Assembly (NCBI GenBank): GCA_013400115.1
Contig: VXBP01004154.1
Span: forward strand, 666,530 to 730,529
DNA: 64,000 nt
DNA from: Rhinopomastus cyanomelas
Taxonomy: Eukaryota > Chordata > Aves > Bucerotiformes > Rhinopomastidae
Direction of reading: 5' to 3'
Shown: positions 1 through 13,100 of the stretch, piece after piece
How the letters are laid out: the number at the start of each line of letters is the position of its first letter
How positions within the stretch are numbered: the stretch's first letter is position 1
The notes under the pieces: generated by a model
What the model saw: only the letters and a program-made list of their open reading frames with translations
Told to the model about the DNA's origin: nothing
The model's database searches: none
Position numbers and translations under genes: made by a program

Positions 1-1058
1 AACTAACACAGCTGGGTTTTTATAAGAAAATGGTAGGTTTCATGTCCGGATAATCTGTTTCCCTTTTCAGTTACTGCACTAATCTCCCCCACTTCTGCAA
101 TCTGTTCAACGTGACTTGCGGCTCAAAATACAAAGAAGTTCTTTGCCCATCAGTCATGGTCGGTCACAAAGGTGCATAAAGGGATTCCTCCTCGTCTTAA
201 ACTATCACTTATCATCTACAAGTGGAAGCGTAGGACTCAAAGATAATCCTAAGGAATTCAAATTGCCTCCAAGAGTTCTTATTTCTCCATCTGCAGACTA
301 AAGAAAACACCATGATTGGTCCCTGCTGCAAGGACTCTGGCATCTACAGTAGTGGGAAGTTGCTAAAGCTGATTCCTAGGGGAATCTTGAAAATAGAGAG
401 TTTACTTCTGACTTGTTGAACAGCTGAACTGATGGCTTAGCCACATTTAGCTGCCTCTCTGTGTGAGTGGGTGTTCTGAGAGCAGGTCAGACACACACAA
501 AGGCATTTGGTTCAAACAAGCTCCCAACAAAGAGTCAACACACAAGCGAGTGGTGATGGCTACGCTACTCCAGTTAGGTTAAACACGGGATCACGGAATG
601 TCAGGGGTTGGAAGGGACCTGAAAGATCTTGCTGTGGCAGATCACCTACAGGAGGTCACACGGGAACGCATCCAGACAGGTTTTTAATGTCTCCACAGCT
701 TCTCTGGGCAGCCTGTGCCAGTGCTCTGTAACCCTCACAGTGAAAAAGCTTTTTCTTGCGTTTACATGGAACCTCTTGTGCTCCAGCTTGCACCCACTGC
801 CCCTTGTCCTATCACTGGACACCACTGAGAAAAGCGTGGCACCATCCTCCTGGCACCCATCCTTTATGTAGTTATAAACATCAATGAGGTCACTCCTCCA
901 AGCTAAAGAGACCCAGCTCCCTCCTCATGAGATGCTCCACTCCCTTAATCATCCTTGTGGCTCTGCTTTGGGCTCCCTCAAGCAGTTCTCTGTCCTTCCA
1001 GAACTCAGGGGCCCAGAACTGGACACAATATTCCAGATGTGGTCTCACAGGTACGTAC
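1..1058 (-). other. HMCN1 intron 27, 5' part
   Basis: The intron runs off the window. Positions 588-1050 are a CR1 fragment. Positions 1-587 are unique sequence in which I looked for, and did not find, the next half-Ig exon (second cysteine with a D-x-G-x-Y-x-C motif). Confidence 0.8.
588..1050 (-). mobile_element. CR1 LINE fragment (3' part, sense on minus strand)
   Basis: Read on the plus strand it runs from GATCACGGAATGTCAGGGG through TCTCTGGGCAGCC to CCAGATGTGGTCTCAC, the reverse complement of the avian CR1 3' end. The minus-strand frame still shows the end of CR1 ORF2 (VRPHLEYCVQFWAPEF, then RATRMIKG and ELGLFSLEE). It is 5'-truncated, and that truncated end lies about 8 nt from the HMCN1 exon 27 boundary. 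It is not active. Confidence 0.92.
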
Positions 1059-1189
1059 CTGGACATCTTCTTTATACCAGGAGATGACTGGAAAGGGAAT
1101 CCCAGATACTTCACAGAAGAGACTTACAGGGTGATGAACAACTACTGATGTATTAGTCACCTTTTCTTGATCTCTGATTTCAGGAGGAA
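1059..1189 (-). CDS. HMCN1: HMCN1 exon 27: Ig module 11, first half (residues 1354-1397)
   Basis: This 131-nt exon has acceptor CATTGTAG and donor GTACGT. It reads VPPEIRDQEKVTNTSVVVHH, then PVSLFCEVSGIPFPVISW with C1379 and W1391, ending YKEDVQ in phase 0. An N-T-S sequon is at N1366. The frame stays open past the donor into a CR1 fragment, so an unspliced reading would wrongly append repeat-derived residues. The second half of module 11 is not found between 1 and 1058 and must lie outside the window. Confidence 0.95.
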
Positions 1190-4100
1190 CTACAATGAAG
1201 TTCAAAGTCACATGTAAAGACTTCTATTCCAGTAATTTCCCATTTCCTCCTAAGTCAAAGACCCTCTGCAATCTAAATTTCTCAGACCCTCTTCCTTCTC
1301 TCCCCAATGCTTCCATTTGCCTTTTGGATCTGGCCATCTCCCCGTGCCCTTTATTTCCCTTACCAGAAAACAGGGTTCTCTCACTCAAGAAAAGACTCCA
1401 GGGAAACATGCTCAAACACAATCATCACCAACATTTTAAGAGAATAATCTGGAAACATCATCTTACAATTTTTATTTAATCATTTTTAAATCCCATGTTA
1501 TTTGCTTAGCACACAAAGGAAGGAGATTCCAGAGTCATCCTTCCTCCCCACTGCTCCAGTCATTCCCAGAACATCCACCTATCATTGGCCTCACTCTGAA
1601 TGTCCAGAAAAGGGTCTTACTGTGAATTAGAAAGCTGAAACCCCTCTGATGAGCTCTGCATTAAAGTTTTCAAGTGTAAGTAGAATCACATGTAAATGTG
1701 ACACCCTTAGCTCTGAGCAAAACGATGGCTCATCAGAGAACAACAGAAAAAACAGATTAACAGAAGTACTCATCTCAGATGTTATAATTTAACTATACGT
1801 GGGTTGATTTCCAACAATAAAAGACAGGCTGTTCTCCAAAACCAACTGCCCAACTCTTCTATTTATTATTTACCATTAACTTTCAGGTTGTACTTTCTTT
1901 CTGTGCTTCCTGCTTCATTGGCTGCCACGCAGACGTACTCTCCGTCGTCAGAAGGCGTAACAGAAGCGATGATCAGCAGCGTCCCGCCCTCCAGAATGGA
2001 AACACCTGGCTCGGTGCCTGTCAGCTCCCTCCCATTCCGTAGCCATTTGACTACAGGCTTTGGAACACCTGAGGAGAAAAGGGGAAGCTCAGAATAAGAA
2101 CAATTCCCATGGTTTGCATAGTTTGCATTTTCCATATGAAGTAGATAAGGAAAACACTGTGCAGACTGGACATTTCTACAGAGAAACCTCTCCATGTTCA
2201 ATGGTGAACAGAAAAATAAATAAAACCTTTTGTCACTAGATGTGGTACCAGTGACACAGACCTTTTGCTGGGCACGGGAATGCAATGCGTTGATTTGCCA
2301 CTCGTTCCTGAAAAGGGCTATTGAATGGAGCGTCCAGATCCTCAATAGTAGGAGACTCTGAAAGAAAATTAGACACCTCTCTCAAAAGAAACACTTGACC
2401 TCTGTCCCCAAATGTGAAGATATGTTTTGGTGCTACATAATGCTTCCACATCTCTCTTGTCCATACAAAATGAGTGCAAAGAGATGGGAGTGTTGCCTTC
2501 AGACTAACCCAAAGAAGTAATTCCTGCTTAGCTTATGTCAGTCACGATACAACAGGGCGCCCCAGTCCCTCAGGTGAGGAGTTGTACTACACATTTACAC
2601 TGGCACGCGGACCACTTGCTGCATCACCGATTCACTAACATATTAATGGAGAGAGCTAAGAGCTCTGCTTCAGCTCAGGAAATATTTCAGCTCTGTTCAG
2701 AGCCGTGACACTGTGTCTCTAAAAATGTGAGGCATCTGAACACAAGGGGATAACGTTTGAAAAAGAGGTTTTCCATACCAGGATCTGATTTGAATTACCT
2801 ATTACAAAACCAAATTGTAAATAATCTGTTTTGAGGGGTTGAATTCTTGTTTCTGTTAGCTCTCCAAAGACTATTTGCCATTTAAATTTTCCTTACATAA
2901 CATCAGAGCTTAACATCTAAAACAGACCTGGGTTTTGTATGAGGTGACAGTCCACAGCAAAGACTACGTCCCTTGGAAACAAACCACACAGCACCGGTGT
3001 GAAAGAAGGTAGTTTAAGGCTCTAGCAGAAATACCTTGAACTTGTACTGAGATCTCTGAGGCATCACTGCCCACCGTGTTGCTAGCAACACACTTGTAGG
3101 TGCCAGCATCAGAAAGCCGGATGTTGCTGACACCCAGAGTTCCATCTGGGCCATGGATGAACCGGCCACCATCTACGGGCACAGCACTTCCACCTTTGAA
3201 CCAAGTGACTGTTGGGAGAGGGATCCCCTGGGCACGGCAGGGCAGGTTAAGCTGGTGGCCAGCTTGGACTTTCAAAACTCGAGGCCCAGGCTGGATCTTT
3301 GGAGGAACTAGGGAAGAGAAGTTTAGTCAATAAAAACTCTTCATGACTAGTGTAATATTCTTATGCCAAGAGCTACAGGGTACTGGTTCTTCATAACACA
3401 AAACAATTGAAAAGCCTTTATGCTTAAAGTCAGTTTTGCTTTTGACATTGTAATTTCCTTCCCCTAATCCCAGATCTTCCTAGGCTTCCAAACACAAACT
3501 GGGACAAGGAGATAAAATATGACTGGAAGAGATTTTCCCAGTCCCCAAGAGTAATGTAAATCCAATGTAATTCTCTGCTGCAGTGCTTGTCTTTCTGAAG
3601 ATCACTGACAATGGAAAGACTCGAGAAGAGTGTCTGAAACAATAATGAGTGCCTTTTCCAGACTCTATGGTAAAGCACAATGGCAGATAAACAGAGAACC
3701 AGACAACAGTCTGTGACAGTCAGAGCAATTGAATCAGCATAGTCTGAAGGCTTCAGAGCTGCTGGGAACAGGAACTGGAAGAGAACACAGCTCCTCACTC
3801 GAGCAGGAGCGACTCTGACATTCACTACCTCTAGAGTCCGGACACGTAATTCCCATTGAGTTGTCGGGAAGCCTCAGCCAACTGCTCTGTTCATAGCCAC
3901 CACCTGCAAACTCACTGCTGAGAAACCTTTCACACAGAGAGCAGTGGAACAAAAGGTTTCAGTTCTTAGAATCCCTCTGCTTAACTGAAGCAGATCATAT
4001 TGTGCTACAATCTTCTATGGGTGTAAGGAACAGTAACCAAAGGAGAGGGAGTTTGTCCATATAAATATTTCCTTCCCACACCCCATTAACAACAACTTGT

Positions 4101-7100
4101 CTCTTATGCTAGTGTGACCTGGAAGAATACAGGTATTTAATACACATGAAGACAAAGGTTTGCATGATGCTACCTTGCACACGGAGACCTGCAGACAGCT
4201 GGTAACTTACCATGCACACTTAGTTTCACTGACTGAGTCACATTCCCAGCGATATTCGTGGCCACGCAGATATACATTCCACTGTCTGAAACTTGTGTCT
4301 CACTGATCTTCATGGACCCTGAGGGTAGGAAAGTGTGTCTGGAAAAATAAGAAGCAGATATGCTGTATAAACATGTGTTGAAAGGGGAATGACCTCTCCT
4401 TACACATTGCTAGTGATTGCTACGAGCTAAAACAACAAACATTCTACAGGGCATAGTGATCTCTGACTAAACAATGGCTTACAGTCATTCATTACTTCTA
4501 ACTCTTTATGGAGCCACTAGATTCAGAATACACAGGATCCAAATTACAAAGTTTGGTTTTAGCTACTTACAGGACCATGTGAAAATCTGTCTGGTTACTA
4601 GAAACGGGAAAACACCCCAAAAAACCAAACAGGTAGAGAAACAGAGCTCTTCAACCTCCTGTCAAACATTTTGTTGCTCAGCTGGGTCAGAAAGTTAAAC
4701 GTCTTTTGATACTACTTTGCTCAGGCAAAGAGGATTGAGAAGAATATTCTGGTTCAAAATTGTTATTCTGGTGCCTACAGAAATTGTCATTATTCATTAG
4801 TACACAACTAAGAGCTCAGCATTAATTTCTACTGCAGTTCTGGTCACAGGCCTGCAGTGTTACCAGATTGATTTTGGCATCTCATGCAGATGTCAAAACT
4901 AACAGAAACAGGGAAAATAAATGAGGAGGGAATTAAAACTGACAGCTGAGAATTGACAGGAAGAAATTCAAGCCTAGCACTCCAGGTCATAACGACAAAG
5001 TTGGTGGGAATTTGTGGTACAATTTGTCTTTGTTTCTCTGGCACTGACTTCTCCAGACGACATTATCACAGGAGCACAAACACTGTATTTTCAGATTGCG
5101 ATGGCCCAGAAAGATGAATGGGAAGAGAGTGAAGTGCATTTCCTCCAGGCCACCCAAATCTGTCTGATATTATGATTTCTCCCCTGCTGTATGCATCTTT
5201 CCAAACCTCTTTTTTAAATTATTTTTTAATAACCCCAAAAGACAGATTGCTGGGGCAACTGAGTTTGGCCACCAATTACATTTGCTTTCTGACACAAGTT
5301 CCTTCATGTCTGATTTCACTCTTCTTTTGTTTACTGGTCCCATTTCTAACATCATCTTTGGGTGGTCTCAAACAATTTTGTTTGGACTAATGCTTTAACT
5401 TTTGCTGACATCTGCAAACAATTGCATGGAATGAGCTGAGCTGGACTTCTGTTCTTCTGGACAACTTGGATCTCCCCCACAATGGCCATGAACAAAGTAG
5501 CCTCATTTATCCACGTCTCCTGAAGTAAAATGAGGACAAGTGAGGGACCAAGAAGGCAGATTTGTTAGTGTGTGCAATGTGCTCGTGGGACACCACAGAA
5601 AATTCCACATGGATTAGTGGAAATAAATCAACTCTCTGCGCACAGGCCTCCTTCCCCAAAAATCTAATGGCTGACGTTGCCACAGACCTGCTGGAGTGGG
5701 TAGCTCTGAGGTTCAGATGCGACTCCAAGGGAAAGCAGCTCATCTTCAGGTGCATGTGATTCCTTCAGCATTATTGTTCCCTCGTTTATGACTACAGCTG
5801 TAGCCTGCGCCCCTTTTGAGGTGTCTTGGAGACTAGAAAGGACCACTAAGGCCCAGCAGTTGCCACTGCAACTGGGAATGTACTGAGAATTGTCATCTAC
5901 TCGTTTACCCTCTTACTTTGTACCATATAAAAATAATAATGAAGTCCAGCACTGTGGCCCATGCTGCAGACAAAAAACAGACCTCAACTCTTCAAGGTTG
6001 TCAAGTCAATATTTTTATGAGCATTTAGCTCTGTTTTTTCCCGTGTTCAAGACTATCTTGAGAGTTTTTGGATACAAACAGAGCAAGCCATGACCCCTTG
6101 TAAGCACTCCCAAACATTTATCATCATCTGCACTCTACTGGCAGCCCACACTTCGTATGAAGAACAGACAAGGCTCCCCTGAGCATAAATATGAAGCGTT
6201 TATGAAAATCTGTTTTACAACATAATAAATGGTCTCTGGGCACCCCTGCAGTACAAACAGAACAGGATTCTCCTGAGATTGTGCATGAACATGCACTCAT
6301 ACAGAAGCTGTTCAATGTTCCCGGTCTTGGCATCCTTTGGAAAGAAACGCATGCCTGGATTGGGAAAGAGAGCTTCAAGCCCGAGTAAAACAGGTCCGCA
6401 TGCAGGATAGTTACCTCTGACTGACCCCGTGGCAGTCAGAAATGAGACACCCTTCCAAAACCCTCAAAGCTCAGACACAATCTGACTTTTGTTTTCATCA
6501 GGTTTGTTACCTTGGGGAGAATGGAGAGATGAGCTGCGTTTCTTTGGCCCAGGTGATGATGGGAGGTGGCACGCTCTTCACCTCGCACGGAAGCGTGACA
6601 TCTTCCCCTGCGGTCACTGACATCTCGATGGGCTGCTCGTACGCGCTTCCTTGCTGCTCTCCAGGCCTGGAAACTCTGGGTCTCACTGTAACACAGAACA
6701 TGTTAGGAAGCTGCAACGCAAATACATGTTTGTACAAAGGCACCATTTTACTTCAGCTCAAACACTGATTTGTTTTAACAAGGTCTGCAATGTGACAACT
6801 CTATTTTGAATAGTAGACAGCTCCTGTAACGCCAATGTCCAGTGCCTGCGGCTCAGACACTGGCTGATGCCCATATGCAGTCCCACAAGTGCCAGCAAGA
6901 CTGCAGCATCCACCCAGCAAGCTGGAAAGCAGCAGACGTGTCTAGTTCATGCATATGCTGAGCTGTTTCACACAGGCACTTTGCAGCCAATACCTGACCT
7001 ATGTTACACCAGAGCACCAACAAGAAGCAGCTATAAAAGCCTCGTAAAGCAAAACTACATCTAGATAATTTCATTTTCATAATATTGGGGGACTGTAGGA

Positions 7101-10100
7101 TGCTTTGGGACTTGTGGGATTAATGGGTCTTCATTCTTCTATCAGCAGAATATTCTGTTTCTGTACAGATACTTCCTAGATATAAAAGATGAAATTATGA
7201 TCAACCCAAGACACTGGTCCGTGAACTCAAGTTAACAGGTAACAGGAGGTTTTAAGAGACTCATGACTGAATGATCAGCCACCAGCAAAACTAGCCAATA
7301 TGTGGATCCAGTGACTTAGGACAAAGTCAAAAGCACTAACTGGAGATTTGTTTAAATCCCATTTTGCACTGTGGATATCCTGGTTCACTGGTTTCACCAG
7401 CTCAGGACAAACACCAAGAGGGAGAGAGACGACGACACTGACTTGAGCTCATACACACCATAGACAGTCAGCTGGACTTTCCGCGTAGCGTAACCGGCAG
7501 CATTTGTTGCGGTGCACATGTATTCCCCGGTCTCTTCACCCCCTGGTGAAACTACATACAGACTTCCATCAGACCCTGCGGAAAATCTCTCGTTGCTGGG
7601 AAGAATTACTTCTCCTTTCTGTGGAAAGGAAAAGGAAAAACAAGTCCACAGTGAGTGTCTTGATTTATATTAAAGCCAATAGTTAAATATTTTACATAAA
7701 TCAAATAAATCACTCAAGACTGCTTCTAGTCTTTATGGCTGAGATGGACAGAATACTTTACGTTAACTAAAAAGCCTGGTCCCAAATTTCATCCACAAAA
7801 TTACCTGACTCCAGTAACTTCACACTGAAGTGTTGCATTTCTGATGTCACAACAGACCTTGTAGCCATTATAGCTACATAAATTTTTAGCCAGAAGCCTT
7901 TTCCTTGACTGTACTGGATGTTACGAGTGGTAATTAAGGAGAAATACTCCTCCCCTCTTTTCCTCCCTGCCAGACCAAAGATAGAGCAATAACCACAGCC
8001 CCCTGTGAAGAACAGGACGCTGATCCTTGGCTGGAGCATGTCCAGAAACCTCTGCTCTGCTCTCAAAAGAAAAGCAGACAATAAATAGCGACTCCCAGGA
8101 CTCATCAACCAAGTCCTCTGGCCACAGTTCTTGCCTTGATGGTTTTTAGGACAAATAAATGATGTGATCAATTCATCTTTCACCAGGAACAGTTCAAAAA
8201 TGAGAGATTACCTTGGACCAGACAATAGACGGCTTGGGAACCCCACTGGCTTTGCACGGCAACGTTACTGGAATGCCTTCAATGGTGCTGAATATCTGCT
8301 GTCCATGCTGAATAACAGGCTGAACTGAAAAGAAAGCAAAAATACTAAACACATGCAGCAGACTTTTCAAACTACAGCACAAGTCTTGCAACCCTGTTCC
8401 CCTGTGTTTGAATTAACAGGAAAAAAAGATCAGCTTTAAGGCTATAATCCCAAACCCAAGGGCCTTCTAAAACCCAATGTATCCCTTTCGGTTTTCATGT
8501 TCTCAAATACTTCAAAAGAAGTGTTGATATAGAAGAGCCTATCAGACACCGAGTGACTTGCCTGTATTTAAAAAATAATCACTATTATTTTAACATCAAG
8601 GGATGATCCAGCATCTTCAGTGAAGCTTAAAATACATCCCCCATGATTAATTTAATATAGAGCACTTCAGGCTCCAAACCATGAAGTGGTTTTGATATCA
8701 CACTGAGTTTAATACAAGCCTCTTCAGCTGAGATACAGATGAGATACCACAACTCTAACACTTTGTCTTGCTGTCAGTGGAATTTCTGGTATGTTTTAAT
8801 TAAGGAAGAGAAAAAAATGAAAGGAAAGGGGGAGGGGGGGAACTAAAACAACACTAGAACATTTTGCCAAACTCATAATTCATTTTAATTCTAATTCTCC
8901 CATGAGTTGTGCTTCCTTCTATCGGTTATAAGCCCCAGACAGGGCTTTTCATGGCTCTCCAGTAAACTCCCACTCACATCTGGTTTGAAATAAAGCCAGA
9001 GATGCAGATTGTCTTTGTTCCTTACCATACACATTAACAGTAGTGGTCTGGTTGCTCGTCCCAGCCACGTTACTTGCCATGCAGGTATAATCACCACTGT
9101 CCTGCAGCCGGACCCTTTCGAGGTGCAGACTTCCATCGCTGCGAACGCTAACGTAGGGATTGGGAACCAGCTGCCAAAAGAGAAAGGGCAAGTTTTACTG
9201 AAGGAAAAGCTTCTGATAACACTACATTTTGGGAAGCAGTGCAGTGTTAGACTCTTGCATGTTTTTAAATGTTGTATGTTTCTGGAGAACGATACTAGAG
9301 CTTTTTCTACCTTTGTTCTTTCATAGAAAGTTGATTTTAAATAAGAATTTTGATAGCATCTCATATTTGCTGCTGGAGTGAGTAAGATCTGCAACAGCAA
9401 CTCCGCCACATGTGCTTATAATCACGGACAGAAGCAGAAACAAATTTAGCTGGTTATTTAACTACATTTTTATTGGTTACTCCAGGAACCAAATCTGATC
9501 ATAGATCATCAGCTCTTGATGAACACAATGACGACTTCTTCCACAAATACACGGTCTTTTCTTCTTACAGTCATCAAACCCTTCTAAGTTGCCACATCCA
9601 GCAAGTAGAAGAGATCGGTTCTGACACACACCATCACGAAAGGCAAGTAAAGCCTTTTCACCACAGACTAGATTCTTAGTACTTTATGCACCCCACAACA
9701 TCAGAACCACGCCACGAGCTCAGTAACATGGACCTGCCTTACAGAAAGGCTGACAGAACACAAACCTTCTCTAAGTGGAAGCTACTCTAACACTTTCCTT
9801 GGAATGGAGCTTTTGCCACGAGCTGATAATTATAGGAAACTTAGCACTACTTGTACAGAGGAATTAGGAACTCAATAAGGAGCATCCTGCCAGTATTTCT
9901 CCCAGAAGCTGCAACCAGTGCTAAAGAAGGGGCTAGTGATTATCAGTGCTAGAAAATTGGAAGATTGGGCAGAAAACTCTATTGAGAGAGGTGTCAGGTA
10001 GTGCCAGGGTTCTGCTCCGTGACAGTAAATAAAGCAGTCAAAGCTGTGATGCTAAAAACAACTAAATCTACTGAAATTTCCTGGTATCTTCACTTTTTAA

Positions 10101-13100
10101 GAAACAGAGGAAACGTTTTTCAGTTACCAGGGTTTACATTCCAGCAGTTTGTCATTCTGGTGGGCATACTGCATCAAAATTCCTACAGTCAGAGCCCCAA
10201 GCGTAAACTGAGATGTCAGTTTTAGGTTTCTCTGGCAATAGATCTTACAGGAAACAAACCAGTCTTACCACCATGCCGTTCTTGATCCACCGCCGCTCCG
10301 GAATGGGGTTTCCAGCAAGCAGCACACAGGGCAACGTGAGCTGCTGCCCCTCAATGACATTGGCAGAGGCTGGACTTACTCCAATCAGAGGGGTAACTTG
10401 AACAAAAGAAAGAATGAGAAGGGGTTATTAGGAATTTTTGTAGAGCTACATAAAGTTTTCCATCTGAATTGTCATTCTTAGCCCTGACAACATCAAGTCC
10501 CTCATCTGATGCTACTTCAGTACTGATGAACAAAGGGAGCAGGATTGGAGAGGACAAAAGACAAGTGGTAATCTCCTTTGGGACACAATTAGAACAGCCA
10601 TCAACAGCCCAGCAGAAAGTTCTACGCTATCTGTAAAGACCCAGCAGAAATCACTCCTGGGCATGGTCTTGATGGATTATTTTTAAGTAATGGGGATTAA
10701 ATAACTATTAAATAGGGTTTAGCTGTATTTTAGAATTAAAATAATGTTTTAAGTCAACAAGTGGCTTTGGTGATAGCGGATAGATCCCATTCTCACCCCA
10801 GAAATCCCATCAGAATTCATCATCAGGGTGATTTTTTTATTCCTTAGTAAATTTATTTAGGAATAAAACATTGGTCATACAAACACCAAATACCACCGTC
10901 CTGTCTGTGCTCCATGTACTGAATGCCACCAGCATCTCCTATCGCTGTGGCTACCATTAACCAGACATACCTAGTCCAGTTACTGTGACCATGGCTGGTC
11001 GTGACTGAATCCTTCCAAACTGGTTCTCGGCTTCACAGATGTAAGTTCCTTCATCACTAACCCACAAATCTAGAGGAGAGACAAAGACATGCAATTGCAG
11101 CATCTGAAACGACGTTGAGAAATCTGCAGTGCAGGGGCTCCCCACCCATTCACTTCACATATTGGCTCTCACCCGGTGCAGAGGCAACGAATAGAAGAGC
11201 TCTTGGGTAAAATAAGCATTTAAGAAACAAAATAACATCACTTATACAAGAATGACTCAAAATCTTCAGGAAACTTAAGTCAGAAAGCCACTGGCAGAAT
11301 TTTCAGTCATCACTCCAATTAGGATTTGTTCAAACCAGTGACTTTACAAACAACTCTCTCAAAACAACCCCCCAAAAGCTGAAACTCCCTGGCTCTCCAT
11401 ATCAGGGAGCATCATCCACAGGGATTTTTAAAAAAGATGCAATAATTTCTATGAAGAAGAGTAAAGGCAATGGCCAACCACAACCAACTTCACAATCTCA
11501 GGGGAAAATGAACTGCACGTTGGAAGCAACAAAGTCCCCAATTAAAAAATGGTCTTTTTACACAGTTAACAACTTTATACAGTAGTGAAGTTACTAACAG
11601 TATCTTAAATGTCACATTTCCTTCTGGAATCTGTTTTTAAATGTTTTCAGTCTACCTACTGGTAATGGATAGAGCTCCTGTTCTCAGCTGGCTGATGGAG
11701 CTAACTGCGAAGGGTCTTGAGAAAAGGGAAGCACCGCTCAGCCGCTGCCACTTAACCTTTGGTTCGGGGTAACCCTGAACGTAGCAGGGCAGGGTGATAT
11801 TAGAGCCAATATCCGCCGATTCATCACCAGGTTCCTGAGTGAACACTGGGGGAGCTAGAAGTAAAAGAAGGGCTAAGTTAGAATTACCTCACACAATCAA
11901 TAAAATTAAATAATCTATTATCTTCTTAGACACTATGTGAGGATGAGGTTTGAACAGTTTCCTCCACCTCTGTCTCTCTCTCTTTCCCCTCATGACTTCT
12001 ATGCTTAGCAAAATAAGAGCGAGAAAAGCTGGAGAGCAAACAGGAATCATAGAATCATCCAGGTTGGAAAAGATCTTTAAAGTCACATTGAGTTCAACCC
12101 AACTGTCTCAAGGGCACCACTAAAACCTGTCCCTAAGCTCCAAATGTCCATAACTCTGAAACACATCCAGGGACAGTGATTCAACCCCCTCCCTGGGCAG
12201 CCTGTTCCAAGGCCTGATGGCCCTTTCCACGAAGACGTTTTCCCTCACGTCCAGCCTAAACTTCTGGAGAAGAATAAGCTCAGCATACACCACCAAAAGG
12301 TGTTCCCAGCACACGTATTTGTGAGAAAGGCTCAGATAACCCGGGCAGCACTGACTACAGTCACTGAAATCAGAGTATTTCCTGTCTTGCAGACTACTTA
12401 CAGCCGACATCTAGAGTTATCCTTCCAGAAACTCTCCCTGCATCATTGGTAGCCACACAGGTGTAGTCACCAGCATCCAGCTCTTGTGTTTCCTGGATCT
12501 TCAAAAGACCCCGATCAGTATCAATAATCAGAAACGCTGATGCCCTCAACTCTAAGTCACCTACATTCAGACAGAAAAAAGGAACTCAAATATAATAGGG
12601 TATTGACCAAAATAGTTCCAACAAAGCAGTGCCCAGTCTGAGATGAGCTCACAGCACGGCTGTGCGCACCACTTAGCAGCCAAGTTCTGTGACTTCCACA
12701 CAACCAAGTGGAAACATTCATTTCGACATCAGACAAACTTTTTGACTTGTTTTTCCAAGGGGAACCAAAGCTATTTGTCCAAGTAGCTTTGGACAGAGAT
12801 CAGCACCAGGACAGCATGCAGGCCGTATTTCTCGTTCTCAAATTAGAGGCTACATGTGGTGGCCACTTGTCTGCCAGCTCCGTACCATGCTGAGAACTCC
12901 ACAAAACCTAGAAAACAGCTCTGCTGCTTGTCCAGCTCAGCAGGAGCCACAACAGTGATGTGTAACATTCAGAATTGGCTCACATGAATTGTCTGGGATG
13001 AGTATCAAAGCCTGTTGTCTCCTGCCTTCAAATACAAGCCATTCATTAAGTAGAGTGAGATCAGAACAAGCTTTCTTTGAGGGAAGGTTATTTGTAAACA

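Larger units (their letters stand above)
1190..4210 (-). other. HMCN1 introns 23-26 (between the listed exons)
   Basis: These introns measure 903, 677, 193 and 684 bp. No repeat or hidden exon is recognised; intron 25 (2069-2261) is the shortest in the window. Confidence 0.75.

Noticed and set aside
1..587. Possible exon 28 before the window edge
   Set aside because: I searched for the second cysteine with a D-x-G-x-Y-x-C motif on the minus strand and found none; the exon must be outside the window.
890..1114. Minus-strand frame near exon 27 with a protein-like sequence
   Set aside because: The residues VRPHLEYCVQFWAPEF and RATRMIKG belong to the end of CR1 ORF2, not to HMCN1.
1866..2345. 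Minus-strand frame of 159 codons that looks like one exon
   Set aside because: It is exon 26 plus the 193-bp intron 25, which happens to be open in that frame; exon 25 is read in a different frame and the join by splicing restores the conserved CPAKGVPKP.
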